From Bacteroidales bacterium (GTDB lineage Bacteria > Bacteroidota > Bacteroidia > Bacteroidales > Paludibacteraceae), in the NCBI GenBank assembly GCA_004557405.1, contig SFDZ01000005.1, forward strand, positions 62,001-126,000: DNA of 64,000 bases, written 5' to 3'. Position 1 is the first letter of the stretch; each line of letters starts with the position of its first letter. The translations under genes and the position numbers were made by a program. Positions 8,111-15,417 of the stretch are shown here, piece by piece. A model generated the notes under the pieces. It saw only the letters and a program-made list of their open reading frames with translations, was not told the DNA's origin and ran no database searches.

Positions 8111-9187
8111 CTATTTGCGTTTGGCTATGGTGGCGATTACGGGGTAGTGGTCGGAGTAGTCGACATGCAAAATGTCGGCGGTCAGCGGGGTAAAGTGCTT
8201 GTCCGCCAAAATGTGGTCGATGTTGACAAACAGACCGTTGTCGTGGAAGGTGTAGTTGTAGCCGCTGCGGGTGTCGATTACGGCGTCGGTCATGCCTTTG
8301 GCCAGCGTGTGGTAGGTGTACGATTGTGTAACGTCGTTGAAATCGCCGCAAATCACGGTGGAGTAGGGCGTTGCGGCAACGACATCGGCTACGGCGCGTG
8401 CTTGGACTGCCCGCAACCGATAGGCCGCACTCATTTTTTGCGACATGTGGCCGGCTATGCTGCGTATGTCGTCGCTGTTGAGGTGGTTGGCACGGTTTTT
8501 ATAGCGTTGCATGTCGCGCGAGGTGAGTTTGTTCGATTCCAAATGGTTGTTGAACACGCGCACGGTGTCGGCTCCCACCACGATGTCGGAATAGATGCTG
8601 ACATTGTAGGCCGATGGGTACGTTACTTTTTGCTTGTTCACAATCGGGTGTTTCGAAAATGTGGCGACACCCCACCAAAACCGCTGCCGTTGGTTTTTGT
8701 ACCACAGGTGGCGGTACGGATAGTGTTGGTCGAGTTGCGCAAGTATCTTATCCTGAGAGAGTTGGCTGTTGTTGTAGAACCCAAATTCTTGCAGACAGAC
8801 AATGTCGGCGTCCGTCTGTTTTATCAGGGCGATGATGTCGTCGAAATGTTTTTGTCCGCCAAACAGCGATATGTTGTAAGTCAATATCTTGATGGTTGGC
8901 TGACCGGCGGCAGCATGTTTGGTGTGCGGCAGTGTAAATACTTGATTGACAGCACTGTGCGATACTATCAGCAGCGATAGCGACAGCAAAAACCACCATT
9001 TGCGGCTGCAAATCCAAAAGATGACGAACCCGATTTGTGCAATGACGAGCAGCGGAAAAATCAGCCCGAGAAAAGACAACCACACAAAACGGTCGGCCGG
9101 CACCACGGCTGCCAACAGTGCCAACAGGTAAAGTGCGGCAAACACTATGTTGACTATGACGATGGCGTATTTTATCAGTTTGCGCAT
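8111..9187 (-). CDS. Endonuclease/exonuclease/phosphatase family membrane protein
   Basis: The 358-residue product begins with three hydrophobic segments (about residues 5-28, 35-57 and 64-82), followed by an EEP-fold catalytic domain. Motifs are ILTYNISLFGG (start of the domain), DIVCLQEFG (catalytic Glu), NNHLESNK, CGDFNDV (Asp and Asn) and the terminal SDHYPVIATI (Asp and His). EEP proteins are Mg-dependent phosphodiesterases acting on DNA, phospholipids or inositol phosphates; the substrate here is unknown. It is the last gene of the operon behind two rhomboid genes, 12 bp after the second. No convincing terminator follows, only a weak AAAAC/GTTTT stem near 8080. Confidence 0.9.
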   Translation of the reverse strand: MRKLIKYAIVIVNIVFAALYLLALLAAVVPADRFVWLSFLGLIFPLLVIAQIGFVIFWICSRKWWFLLSLSLLIVSHSAVNQVFTLPHTKHAAAGQPTIKILTYNISLFGGQKHFDDIIALIKQTDADIVCLQEFGFYNNSQLSQDKILAQLDQHYPYRHLWYKNQRQRFWWGVATFSKHPIVNKQKVTYPSAYNVSIYSDIVVGADTVRVFNNHLESNKLTSRDMQRYKNRANHLNSDDIRSIAGHMSQKMSAAYRLRAVQARAVADVVAATPYSTVICGDFNDVTQSYTYHTLAKGMTDAVIDTRSGYNYTFHDNGLFVNIDHILADKHFTPLTADILHVDYSDHYPVIATIAKRK

Positions 9188-9199
9188 ACGTTTGGCGGC

Positions 9200-10072
9200 T
9201 TATTTTTTGCAGTTGAACAGCGCAGCGCGCTCGTCGTCGCTCAGACTCTGATAGCCCGAACGTTTTATTTTGTCGAGTATGCGGTCGATTTCGGCCTCGT
9301 TGTGTGCTTTCTCTTGATTGTATTCGGCATCGCTTTTCGGGCGTTGCTTGAAAGTGCTTTTGCGTTGGCGCGTGTACCGGTGTCGTCGCAGATTCGAAAA
9401 CCAATTGATGATGGCGGTTATCGGCGCCGACAAATCGTGCCCGTTGCGCCACAACCATGCGTACAAGGCGCCCATCAATGCGCCGCCCAAATGTGCCAAT
9501 TCGCCGCCGGCATTGCTGCCTGTAACGCCCAACACGCTCACTGCCACAGTAACGATGGCTATGTATTTCAGACGGATTTCGCCTATCAGCAGCAGGCGTA
9601 TCGAGTAGTTCGGACGCCACACGGCCACTGCCACTATGATGGCCATAATCGATGCCGATGCGCCCAACAAATAGGTGTGTCCGGCAATGAAAGGCAACAA
9701 ATTGTACATGCCGAAATAGAACGCTGCACCGGCCAAACCGCCCCAAATGTAGAGCCCGACCAATTGCTTGGGCGACATCTCGTCGAGAAACAGCCGGCCA
9801 AACCAATACAGACACAACATGTTGAAAAACAGATGAAACAAGTCGCGGTGCAAAAACATATAGGTGAACATCGTCCACGGCTGATGCAGCCACGTCTGCA
9901 CATCCGACGGCATCTCCAGATAGTGCAACCACACATCGCCCGGAATGGCAAACAACACCAACACCGCATCAATAAGTTTGACTGCCAACCAAATGCCGAC
10001 ATTCCAATAAATTAAATGTGTCAGAAGCGACCCCGAACGGTAACCATTTTTCAAAGAAGCGATAATGTCCAT
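9200..10072 (-). CDS. Rhomboid family intramembrane serine protease (second of a tandem pair)
   Basis: A 290-residue protein with about six membrane segments. The catalytic serine is in LLGASASIMA and the catalytic histidine in LAHLGGALMG; MFTYMFLHRDLFHLFFNML provides the family's conserved histidine/asparagine region. A soluble, charged tail of about 70 residues (SDAEYNQEKAHNEAEIDRIL) follows the last helix. Rhomboids cut single-pass membrane proteins within the bilayer. It sits 15 bp after the first rhomboid and 12 bp before the EEP gene. Confidence 0.93.
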   Translation of the reverse strand: MDIIASLKNGYRSGSLLTHLIYWNVGIWLAVKLIDAVLVLFAIPGDVWLHYLEMPSDVQTWLHQPWTMFTYMFLHRDLFHLFFNMLCLYWFGRLFLDEMSPKQLVGLYIWGGLAGAAFYFGMYNLLPFIAGHTYLLGASASIMAIIVAVAVWRPNYSIRLLLIGEIRLKYIAIVTVAVSVLGVTGSNAGGELAHLGGALMGALYAWLWRNGHDLSAPITAIINWFSNLRRHRYTRQRKSTFKQRPKSDAEYNQEKAHNEAEIDRILDKIKRSGYQSLSDDERAALFNCKK

Positions 10073-10087
10073 ATATAAATTAGGGTG

Positions 10088-10876
10088 TCAATTATACAAT
10101 TTTCCGCGTTTGCGCCAATACCAAATCAGCAAAAAGCCGAACAACATGCCGCCAAGGTGTGCAAAGTGCGCTACACTGTCGCCCGAGAAACCGGCTACGC
10201 CCAAAAAGAGTTCGGCCACGGCGTACAAGCCCACAAAAATGCGCGCCGGAATCGGAATCGGCACAAACATCAAAAACATTTTTACATCGGGAAACAGCCA
10301 GCCGAATGCCAACAAAATGCCGAACAGCGCACCCGACGCACCAATGGTCGTCGGCAGCCCAAGCAACAAATGTTTCATGTCGGCTATATCGACCGCCGAC
10401 AACGATGCCAAACTGCCGAAACGGAAATAACGACGCAGCGCCGCTTCGACATCGGCCAACGCCTCGCCCGAATCGACCGCAATGGCGGCATCCATCGCGT
10501 GGGTCAGTCCCCAAAAATCGACCATCCAACACAACTGTTGCACAATGGCTGCTCCCACGCCCGTAACCAGGTAGAAAAACAGAAATTTTTTGCTACCCCA
10601 CATCTGTTCCAGCACGCGTCCGAACATCCAAACGCCGAACATATTGCAAAAAATGTGGCCAAACGACGATGGGTCGTGCAAAAACATGTAGGTAAACAGT
10701 TGATAGACGTGAAATTTATCCGACATAAAATAGTGCATACCCAACAAATCGGTCAGATTTATGCCAAATTTGTCGGGCACAATGATGCAAGCCACCCACA
10801 AAAGTGCGTTGATAATAATCAAGTTCAGCACTACGGGCGGCGTTTGACGGACAGGCGATGAGTGATTGTCGAACAT
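10088..10876 (-). CDS. Rhomboid family intramembrane serine protease (first of a tandem pair)
   Basis: A 262-residue rhomboid. YQLFTYMFLHDPSSFGHIFCNMFG carries the conserved His/Asn segment (about residues 60-83). The catalytic serine lies in IGASGALFG and the catalytic histidine in HFAHLGGMLFG near the C-terminus. It differs clearly from the downstream copy (long soluble insert about 120-155, no acidic tail), so the pair is an old duplication and not a recent repeat. First gene of a three-gene operon driven by the promoter at 10896-10926. Confidence 0.93.
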   Translation of the reverse strand: MFDNHSSPVRQTPPVVLNLIIINALLWVACIIVPDKFGINLTDLLGMHYFMSDKFHVYQLFTYMFLHDPSSFGHIFCNMFGVWMFGRVLEQMWGSKKFLFFYLVTGVGAAIVQQLCWMVDFWGLTHAMDAAIAVDSGEALADVEAALRRYFRFGSLASLSAVDIADMKHLLLGLPTTIGASGALFGILLAFGWLFPDVKMFLMFVPIPIPARIFVGLYAVAELFLGVAGFSGDSVAHFAHLGGMLFGFLLIWYWRKRGKLYN

Positions 10877-10895
10877 ACGATCGTAAATTTGAGCG

Positions 10896-10926
10896 CAAAA
10901 TTAGGGAAAAAAACGGGACTAAACAA
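10896..10926 (-). promoter_or_regulatory. Promoter of the rhomboid operon
   Basis: On the minus strand TTG (10924-10926), 20 nt, then TAATTTTG (10896-10903). Divergent from the hup promoter. Confidence 0.7.
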
Positions 10927-10988
10927 CGCTTTTTGTAGTAAAAAAACGGCAAAATGTCGTTTTTTTTGAAAAAAAAATGTAAAAAGCT

Positions 10989-11018
10989 TTGTCGATTCAA
11001 GAAAATCCCCTATTTTTG
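10989..11018 (+). promoter_or_regulatory. hup promoter
   Basis: TTG at 10989-10991, 19 nt, TATTTTTG at 11011-11018. The leader is about 45 nt. Confidence 0.7.
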
Positions 11019-11071
11019 CGGTTGAAAAAACAATGAAACTTTCATATTAACCTCTTTTAATTTTTTGTATT

Positions 11072-11344
11072 ATGAACAAAGCTGATTTAATCAATGCTAT
11101 CGCCGCTGAAGCCGGTGTAAGCAAAGCCGAGGCTAAAAAAGCTCTCGATGCCGTTATTTCTAACATCTCGAATGCCCTCGCTGCCGGCGACAAAGTTGCC
11201 TTGGTTGGTTTTGGCACATTCTCGGTTTCGGAACGCGGCGCTCGTGAAGGTATCAACCCTGCAACGAAGCAAAAAATCTCGATTCCTGCCAAAAAAGTTG
11301 CTAAATTCAAAGCAGGTGCCGAATTGGCTGCAAAAATCAAATAA
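11072..11344 (+). CDS. hup: HU family DNA-binding protein
   Basis: The 90-residue length and sequence are typical of HU: MNKADLINAIAAEAGVSKAEA (helix 1-2), the VALVGFGTFSVSERGAREG dimer core and first arm strand, and NPATKQKISIPA with the DNA-intercalating proline in the arm. HU is a dimeric nucleoid protein that bends and compacts DNA. The gene stands alone between its own promoter and a clear terminator. Confidence 0.96.
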   Translation: MNKADLINAIAAEAGVSKAEAKKALDAVISNISNALAAGDKVALVGFGTFSVSERGAREGINPATKQKISIPAKKVAKFKAGAELAAKIK

Positions 11345-11361
11345 TTTTTTTGATTTTGACG

Positions 11362-11396
11362 AAAAAAAGGGATGTGCAAGGCGCGTCCCTTTTTTT
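11362..11396 (+). terminator. hup terminator
   Basis: Seven A and GGGA (11362-11372) pair with TCCC and seven T (11386-11396) around a 13-nt loop, making a U-tailed hairpin directly after hup. Confidence 0.8.
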
Positions 11397-11412
11397 GAAC
11401 CCGGATTTTTTG

Positions 11413-11420
11413 TAACTTTG
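11413..11420 (+). promoter_or_regulatory. argS -7 box
   Basis: TAACTTTG. A TTG at 11395-11397 is closer than ideal (15 nt). A short hairpin (TGTCGG, ACGA loop, CCGACA; 11431-11446) lies at the start of the leader. Confidence 0.5.
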
Positions 11421-11503
11421 CACCGGATTTTGTCGGACGACCGACAGCAGTGGCACAAAAAAACAACACGCCCAACCAACGTATTATTAGAAACAAAACA
11501 ATT

Positions 11504-13294
11504 ATGCAGTTAGAATCGATTGTAGCACAATTAGTTACCGAAGCCGTCAAAACATTGTACGGCGCCGAAACAACCACCGATGCGGTGCAGGTGCAAAAAA
11601 CCAAAAAAGAGTTCGCCGGCGATGTAACCGTCGTCGTGTTCCCGTTTGTGAAAATGGCACGCAAATCGCCCGAACAAACCGCCGCCGAAATCGGCGAATA
11701 CCTTCAACAACACTCGGCGCTTGTGGCCGATTTCAATGCCGTGAAAGGATTCCTGAATCTGACCATCAGCGATGCTTATTGGATCGACATGCTGAACGAA
11801 ATCGATGCCGATGCGCAATTCGGACACCGCACACCGGCCGACGACGCGCCGCTCATGATGGTGGAATACTCGTCGCCGAATACCAATAAACCGCTGCATT
11901 TGGGACATGTGCGCAACAATCTTTTGGGCTATAGCATCAGCAAAATACAACAAGCCAACGGCTGGCGCGTGGTGAAAACCAACATCGTCAACGACCGCGG
12001 CATACACATCTGCAAATCGATGCTGGCGTGGAAACTCTTTGGCAACGGCGAAACACCGCAATCGAGCGGCAAAAAAGGCGACCACCTCGTAGGCGACTAC
12101 TATGTGCGTTTCGACCAAGAGTATCGCAAACAGGTCAAACAGTTGGTGAGCGAAGGCCTGACCGAAGACGATGCCAAAAAACGGGCACCGCTGATGCTCG
12201 AAGCACAAGATATGTTGCGCCGCTGGGAGGCCGGCGATGAGGAAATCAGAAACTTGTGGCGCACTATGAACGAGTGGGTGTATGCCGGTTTCGACGAAAC
12301 GTACAAACGACTCGGTGTCGATTTCGACAAAATATATTACGAATCGCAAACCTATCTGGTCGGCAAACAAAAAGTGGAAGAAGGCTTGGCCAAAGGCGTT
12401 TGCTATCGCCGTCCCGACGGCTCGGTGTGGGCTGACCTTACGGCCGACGGACTCGACGAAAAATTGCTGTTGCGCGCCGATGGCACGTCGGTATATATGA
12501 CGCAGGATATTGGCACCGCCAAACTGCGCTACGACGATTTCCCGATACAAAAAATGGTGTATGTGGTTGGAAATGAGCAGAATTACCACTTTCAAGTGCT
12601 GTCGCTCTTGCTCGATAAACTTGGATTTGCGTGGGGCAAAGAGTTGGTGCATTTCTCCTACGGCATGGTCGAATTGCCCGAAGGCAAGATGAAAAGCCGC
12701 GAAGGCACCGTAGTCGATGCCGACGACCTGATGGACGAAATGGTGGCACAAGCGCGCGAAACATCGGCCGAACTCGGCAAACTCGACGACTGCACCGCCG
12801 ACGAAGCCGAAGCCATCGTTACCATGGTCGGGCTGGGCGCTCTCAAATATTTTATTCTGAAAGTCGATCCGAAGAAAAATATGCTGTTCAATCCCAAAGA
12901 ATCCATCGACTTCAACGGTAATACAGGCCCGTTCATCCAATATACGCACGCGCGCATTCAATCGGTGTTGCGCAAGGCTGCCGAGAGCGGTATTGCCATC
13001 AAACCGGTGGATGCGGCAATCGCCTTGTCGGACAAAGAACGCAGTTTGATGCAACTGTTGGCGGCCTATCCTACCATCGTCAAACAAGCCGGCGACGAGT
13101 TTAGCCCGGCGGTTGTGGCCAATTACGCCTACGATTTGGTAAAAGAGTACAATCAGTTCTATCACGACTTTTCGATACTGAAAGAGACCGACGACGCTGT
13201 GCGCAATATGCGTCTGTTGCTGTCGGCCAACGTGGCCAAAGTGGTGAAAAACGCCATGAATTTGCTCGGCATCGACGTGCCGGACCGTATGTAA
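11504..13294 (+). CDS. argS: Arginyl-tRNA synthetase
   Basis: Class I synthetase charging tRNA-Arg; 596 residues from the ATG at 11504. The Arg-specific N-terminal Add-1 domain is present (about 1-110), followed by the HIGH-type motif in NKPLHLGHVRNN, the KMSK-equivalent region MKSREGT, and the C-terminal anticodon-binding domain (NTGPFIQYTHARIQSVLRKA onward). The open frame extends 18 codons upstream to a GTG at 11450, but the ATG at 11504 begins the recognisable domain and leaves a leader of about 75 nt. Confidence 0.96.
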   Translation: MQLESIVAQLVTEAVKTLYGAETTTDAVQVQKTKKEFAGDVTVVVFPFVKMARKSPEQTAAEIGEYLQQHSALVADFNAVKGFLNLTISDAYWIDMLNEIDADAQFGHRTPADDAPLMMVEYSSPNTNKPLHLGHVRNNLLGYSISKIQQANGWRVVKTNIVNDRGIHICKSMLAWKLFGNGETPQSSGKKGDHLVGDYYVRFDQEYRKQVKQLVSEGLTEDDAKKRAPLMLEAQDMLRRWEAGDEEIRNLWRTMNEWVYAGFDETYKRLGVDFDKIYYESQTYLVGKQKVEEGLAKGVCYRRPDGSVWADLTADGLDEKLLLRADGTSVYMTQDIGTAKLRYDDFPIQKMVYVVGNEQNYHFQVLSLLLDKLGFAWGKELVHFSYGMVELPEGKMKSREGTVVDADDLMDEMVAQARETSAELGKLDDCTADEAEAIVTMVGLGALKYFILKVDPKKNMLFNPKESIDFNGNTGPFIQYTHARIQSVLRKAAESGIAIKPVDAAIALSDKERSLMQLLAAYPTIVKQAGDEFSPAVVANYAYDLVKEYNQFYHDFSILKETDDAVRNMRLLLSANVAKVVKNAMNLLGIDVPDRM

Positions 13295-13327
13295 ACGCAC
13301 ATTTGCAAAAAAAAACGTCCGAAAAAA

Positions 13328-13358
13328 TTGCAAAATCGCAAAAAATAGTGTATCTTTG
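13328..13358 (+). promoter_or_regulatory. Ferredoxin promoter
   Basis: TTG at 13328-13330, 20 nt, TATCTTTG at 13351-13358. Confidence 0.7.
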
Positions 13359-13396
13359 CAGTGCTAATTAGTATCAACTTTAAAAAATAACAAATC

Positions 13397-13567
13397 ATGG
13401 CTCATGTAATTTCTGCTGACGACTGCGTTGCTTGTGGCACTTGCATCAGCGAATGCCCGGTAGAGGCTATTTCGGAGGGTGATGTTTATTCCATCAATCC
13501 CGACATTTGCACCGATTGTGGCACTTGCGCAAGCGTTTGTCCTTCGGAGGCTATTCATCCGGCTTAA
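13397..13567 (+). CDS. 2[4Fe-4S] ferredoxin
   Basis: A 56-residue bacterial-type ferredoxin. It has two cluster motifs, CVACGTCISECP and CTDCGTCASVCP, each Cys-X2-Cys-X2-Cys-X3-Cys-Pro, related by the usual internal duplication. Such ferredoxins carry low-potential electrons for pyruvate:ferredoxin oxidoreductase and related enzymes, which fits a fermentative anaerobe. It has its own consensus promoter and a strong terminator, so it is a short, probably highly expressed monocistronic gene. Confidence 0.95.
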   Translation: MAHVISADDCVACGTCISECPVEAISEGDVYSINPDICTDCGTCASVCPSEAIHPA

Positions 13568-13589
13568 TTTAGGACGCATCGTCGAAAAA

Positions 13590-13634
13590 AAAAGACTTGG
13601 AGGCTGTTCGCACGAAGAACGGCCTTTGTCTTTT
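13590..13634 (+). terminator. Ferredoxin terminator
   Basis: AGGCTGTTC (13601-13609) pairs with GAACGGCCT (13617-13625) with one G-U pair and a 7-nt loop. The stem is extended by AAAAGAC/GTCTTTT (13590-13596 and 13628-13634) and ends in a T run. Confidence 0.85.
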
Positions 13635-13682
13635 CCGGCTATTTTGCACAATAAAACCGCCTTTTTATCGTTTTCAACATAA

Positions 13683-14378
13683 GTGAAACGACTTGTTTAC
13701 ATAGTGTTACCTCTGCTGATGTGCGTGGGAGCGCGTGCGCAGGACAATTTGCCGATGGTCGATTATAAAGTGGTGCATTTCGGCTTTACGTTGGGGCTGA
13801 ATTTCATGGATTTTGACTTCACGCCGAGCGGCATGGTCATCGATGGTAAGTCGTACAATGCCGATATGTCGTGGGTGATTCCCGGTTTTACGGTAGGTGT
13901 CATTGGCGATGTGCGTATGGGCAACTATTTCAATTTCAGGCTTGTACCGGCGTTCCATTTGTCCGACCGCACCATCTCCTATTCCAACGATGTGGACGAC
14001 GAGATTATTCGCACAAGTGTCAAATCGACCATCATTTCGGTGCCGGCCTACATCAAGTTCAATGGACCGCGTATCAAAAACTATCGTCCGTATCTGTTGT
14101 GCGGCGGCGGCGTGATGTTCGACCTCGGGCGCGACCGTCAACAGCCGATTTTGCTGAAAATGCTCGACTATTTTGTCGAATTTGGCGGTGGTTGCACCAT
14201 TTATCTTAAATATTTTCGTCTGTCGCCCGAAATTAAATTTTCGTTGGGCTTCAACAATGTGCTCGAGCCGTGGGAGGAGCGTCAGCACGACGTTATCGAC
14301 CCTTCGGCGGCCAAATATACGCAAGCCATCAGTCGCATGACGTCGCGTATGCTGACTATTTGCGTCAATTTCGAGTGA
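13683..14378 (+). CDS. porT: Type IX secretion outer-membrane protein PorT
   Basis: A 231-residue beta-barrel protein beginning with a signal peptide cleaved after AQ (about residue 20). HFGFTLGLNFMDF, RLVPAFHLSDRTISY and KSTIISVPAYIKF are hallmark segments of PorT, which is required for T9SS secretion in Porphyromonas gingivalis. The start is GTG at 13683, placed directly before MKRLVYIVLPLL; no ATG gives a complete signal peptide. It converges on the phosphatase gene 13 bp away. PorU and PorV are encoded about 28 kb away in the same window. Confidence 0.9.
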   Translation: MKRLVYIVLPLLMCVGARAQDNLPMVDYKVVHFGFTLGLNFMDFDFTPSGMVIDGKSYNADMSWVIPGFTVGVIGDVRMGNYFNFRLVPAFHLSDRTISYSNDVDDEIIRTSVKSTIISVPAYIKFNGPRIKNYRPYLLCGGGVMFDLGRDRQQPILLKMLDYFVEFGGGCTIYLKYFRLSPEIKFSLGFNNVLEPWEERQHDVIDPSAAKYTQAISRMTSRMLTICVNFE

Positions 14379-14391
14379 TTTTCCCTGAATT

Positions 14392-14847
14392 TTAGTGTTG
14401 CAATGTGGCAATGATGCCGTCGCAGGCGTCTTCCAGCAGGTCGATGGCGTATTCGAATCCGGCATCGCCGCCGTAGTAAGGGTCGGGTACCGCATCGGCG
14501 TGCCGAAACTTGTCGCAGTACGATACGGCTGTGCGAATTTTGTGCGCAGTTTGTGCGGGCGCAAGTTGTTGCAATGCCCGCTGATTGTCGGCATCCATGC
14601 CAATGATCAGGTCGAAGCGAAAGAAGTCGGTTTGGGTTATTTGGCGTGCGCGATGTGTGATGTTGTAGCCGCGTCGGGCTGCGTGTGCGCGCATGCGCGG
14701 GTCGGCCTGCTCGCCGGCGTGGTAAGCAATGAGTCCCGCCGAATCGACTTCGGCATGCAGCCCGGCTGCGGCAAGTTTGGCGTTGAGAATGGTTTCGGCC
14801 AGCGGCGACCGACAAATGTTGCCTAAACAGATGAAAAGGATGCGCAT
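14392..14847 (-). CDS. Low-molecular-weight protein-tyrosine phosphatase
   Basis: A 151-residue phosphatase. The P-loop CLGNICRS is at residues 7-14 (nucleophile Cys7, Arg13), and the general-acid loop is DPYYGG in the C-terminal third. These enzymes dephosphorylate tyrosine residues, often on polysaccharide-export kinases; some act as arsenate reductases, but the companion cysteines for that are not evident. No consensus promoter is seen. The gene lies just downstream of the tRNA-Ser terminator copies. Confidence 0.93.
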   Translation of the reverse strand: MRILFICLGNICRSPLAETILNAKLAAAGLHAEVDSAGLIAYHAGEQADPRMRAHAARRGYNITHRARQITQTDFFRFDLIIGMDADNQRALQQLAPAQTAHKIRTAVSYCDKFRHADAVPDPYYGGDAGFEYAIDLLEDACDGIIATLQH

Positions 14848-14888
14848 ATATATAATAGGGTGTGGTTGGTTGGCAGAACATTCGGGGA

Positions 14889-14952
14889 AATAAAAAAAAG
14901 AGACTTATTTGCAAGCCTCTTTCCTTTATCATTTGCGGAAAGAGAGGGATTC
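14889..14952. repeat. Direct repeat, copy A (tRNA-Ser 3' end plus terminator)
   Basis: This 64-bp stretch repeats 15039-15103 with only one missing A and two missing T. On the minus strand it holds the last 17 or so bases of tRNA-Ser, the downstream spacer and the terminator. What precedes it on that strand (14953-15038) is not tRNA, so copy A is a detached 3' fragment. Confidence 0.9.
14891..14922 (-). terminator. Terminator, duplicated copy
   Basis: The same hairpin as in the tRNA-Ser terminator: AAAGAGGCTT pairs with AAGTCTCTTT on the minus strand, loop GCAAAT, then a T run. Confidence 0.75.
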
Positions 14953-15038
14953 TTTCTCCACTTCGTTTCGAAAGCGACTTCGTCGATGACGAACCCCCGT
15001 CGGGTTCTCATCCCTCTCCGGCGGCTTTCGCGTTTTTC

Positions 15039-15103
15039 AATAAAAAAAGAGACTTATTTGCAAGCCTCTTTCCTTTTTATCATTTGCGGAAAGAGAGGGA
15101 TTC
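15039..15103. repeat. Direct repeat, copy B (tRNA-Ser 3' end plus terminator)
   Basis: This 65-bp copy overlaps the genuine tRNA-Ser 3' end (from 15087) and its terminator. It starts 150 bp from copy A. Confidence 0.9.
15041..15071 (-). terminator. tRNA-Ser terminator
   Basis: A 10-bp stem with one G-U pair (minus strand AAAGAGGCTT/AAGTCTCTTT), a 6-nt loop and seven T, 16 bases past the tRNA end. Confidence 0.8.
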
Positions 15104-15173
15104 GAACCCCCGGTACAGTTACCCGTACACCGCATTTCGAGTGCGGCCCGATCGACCACTCCGGCATCTTTCC
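15087..15173 (-). tRNA. tRNA-Ser (anticodon CGA)
   Basis: An 87-base type II tRNA. The acceptor stem GGAAAGA/TCTTTCC is perfect with discriminator G. The anticodon stem CCGCA/TGCGG encloses the loop CTCGAAA, giving anticodon CGA (reads UCG). A long variable arm (TGTACGGGTAACTGTAC) and a T-loop with GGTTCGAATCC follow. CCA is not encoded. The promoter at 15185-15215 starts transcription a few bases upstream. Confidence 0.95.
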
Positions 15174-15184
15174 GAATGCGGGTG

Positions 15185-15215
15185 CAAAGGTAGCGTTTTT
15201 TTTGCAGATAACCAA
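15185..15215 (-). promoter_or_regulatory. tRNA-Ser promoter
   Basis: Minus strand TTG (15213-15215), 20 nt, TACCTTTG (15185-15192). Confidence 0.75.
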
Positions 15216-15281
15216 AAAAAATCCATTTTTTTTGCGCTATACGTTGCATTTTTTTTTGCGAATGTCAAAAAAAGTGCATTT

Positions 15282-15297
15282 TACGAGTTTTTACGTA
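15282..15297. promoter_or_regulatory. Shared upstream element, copy 1
   Basis: TACGAGTTTTTACGTA, directly before the -33 TTG of the lipoprotein promoter. It matches 53880-53895 at 15 of 16 positions. It is followed by GCGTAA, so TTACG and CGTAA form a 5-bp dyad with a 5-nt gap (15292-15306). Confidence 0.45.
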
Positions 15298-15328
15298 TTG
15301 CGTAATTGAAAATATTGTTGTAATTTTG
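15298..15328 (+). promoter_or_regulatory. Promoter of the lipoprotein / outer-membrane protein operon
   Basis: TTG at 15298-15300, 20 nt, TAATTTTG at 15321-15328. The leader to the ATG at 15418 is about 85 nt. Confidence 0.7.
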
Positions 15329-15417
15329 CCGTCGGAAATAATTTGTATTTTTAACATTTCGATAAGAAACTCTTGAATTCATTGTTTAATTTTATTATTT
15401 ATCAAAATTCTTTTATT

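Noticed and set aside
10068..10087. ATATA...AGGGTGT-like strings at about 10070, 14846 and 53838
   Set aside because: The three strings share only a loose AT run plus TAGGGTGT. Two lie directly before start codons, and alignment is poor outside the core, so chance similarity of AT-rich leaders is enough.
11450..11503. Longer argS start (GTG at 11450)
   Set aside because: The extra residues (AQKNNTPNQ...) do not resemble argS and would leave only about 20 nt of leader containing the hairpin; the ATG at 11504 matches the family start.
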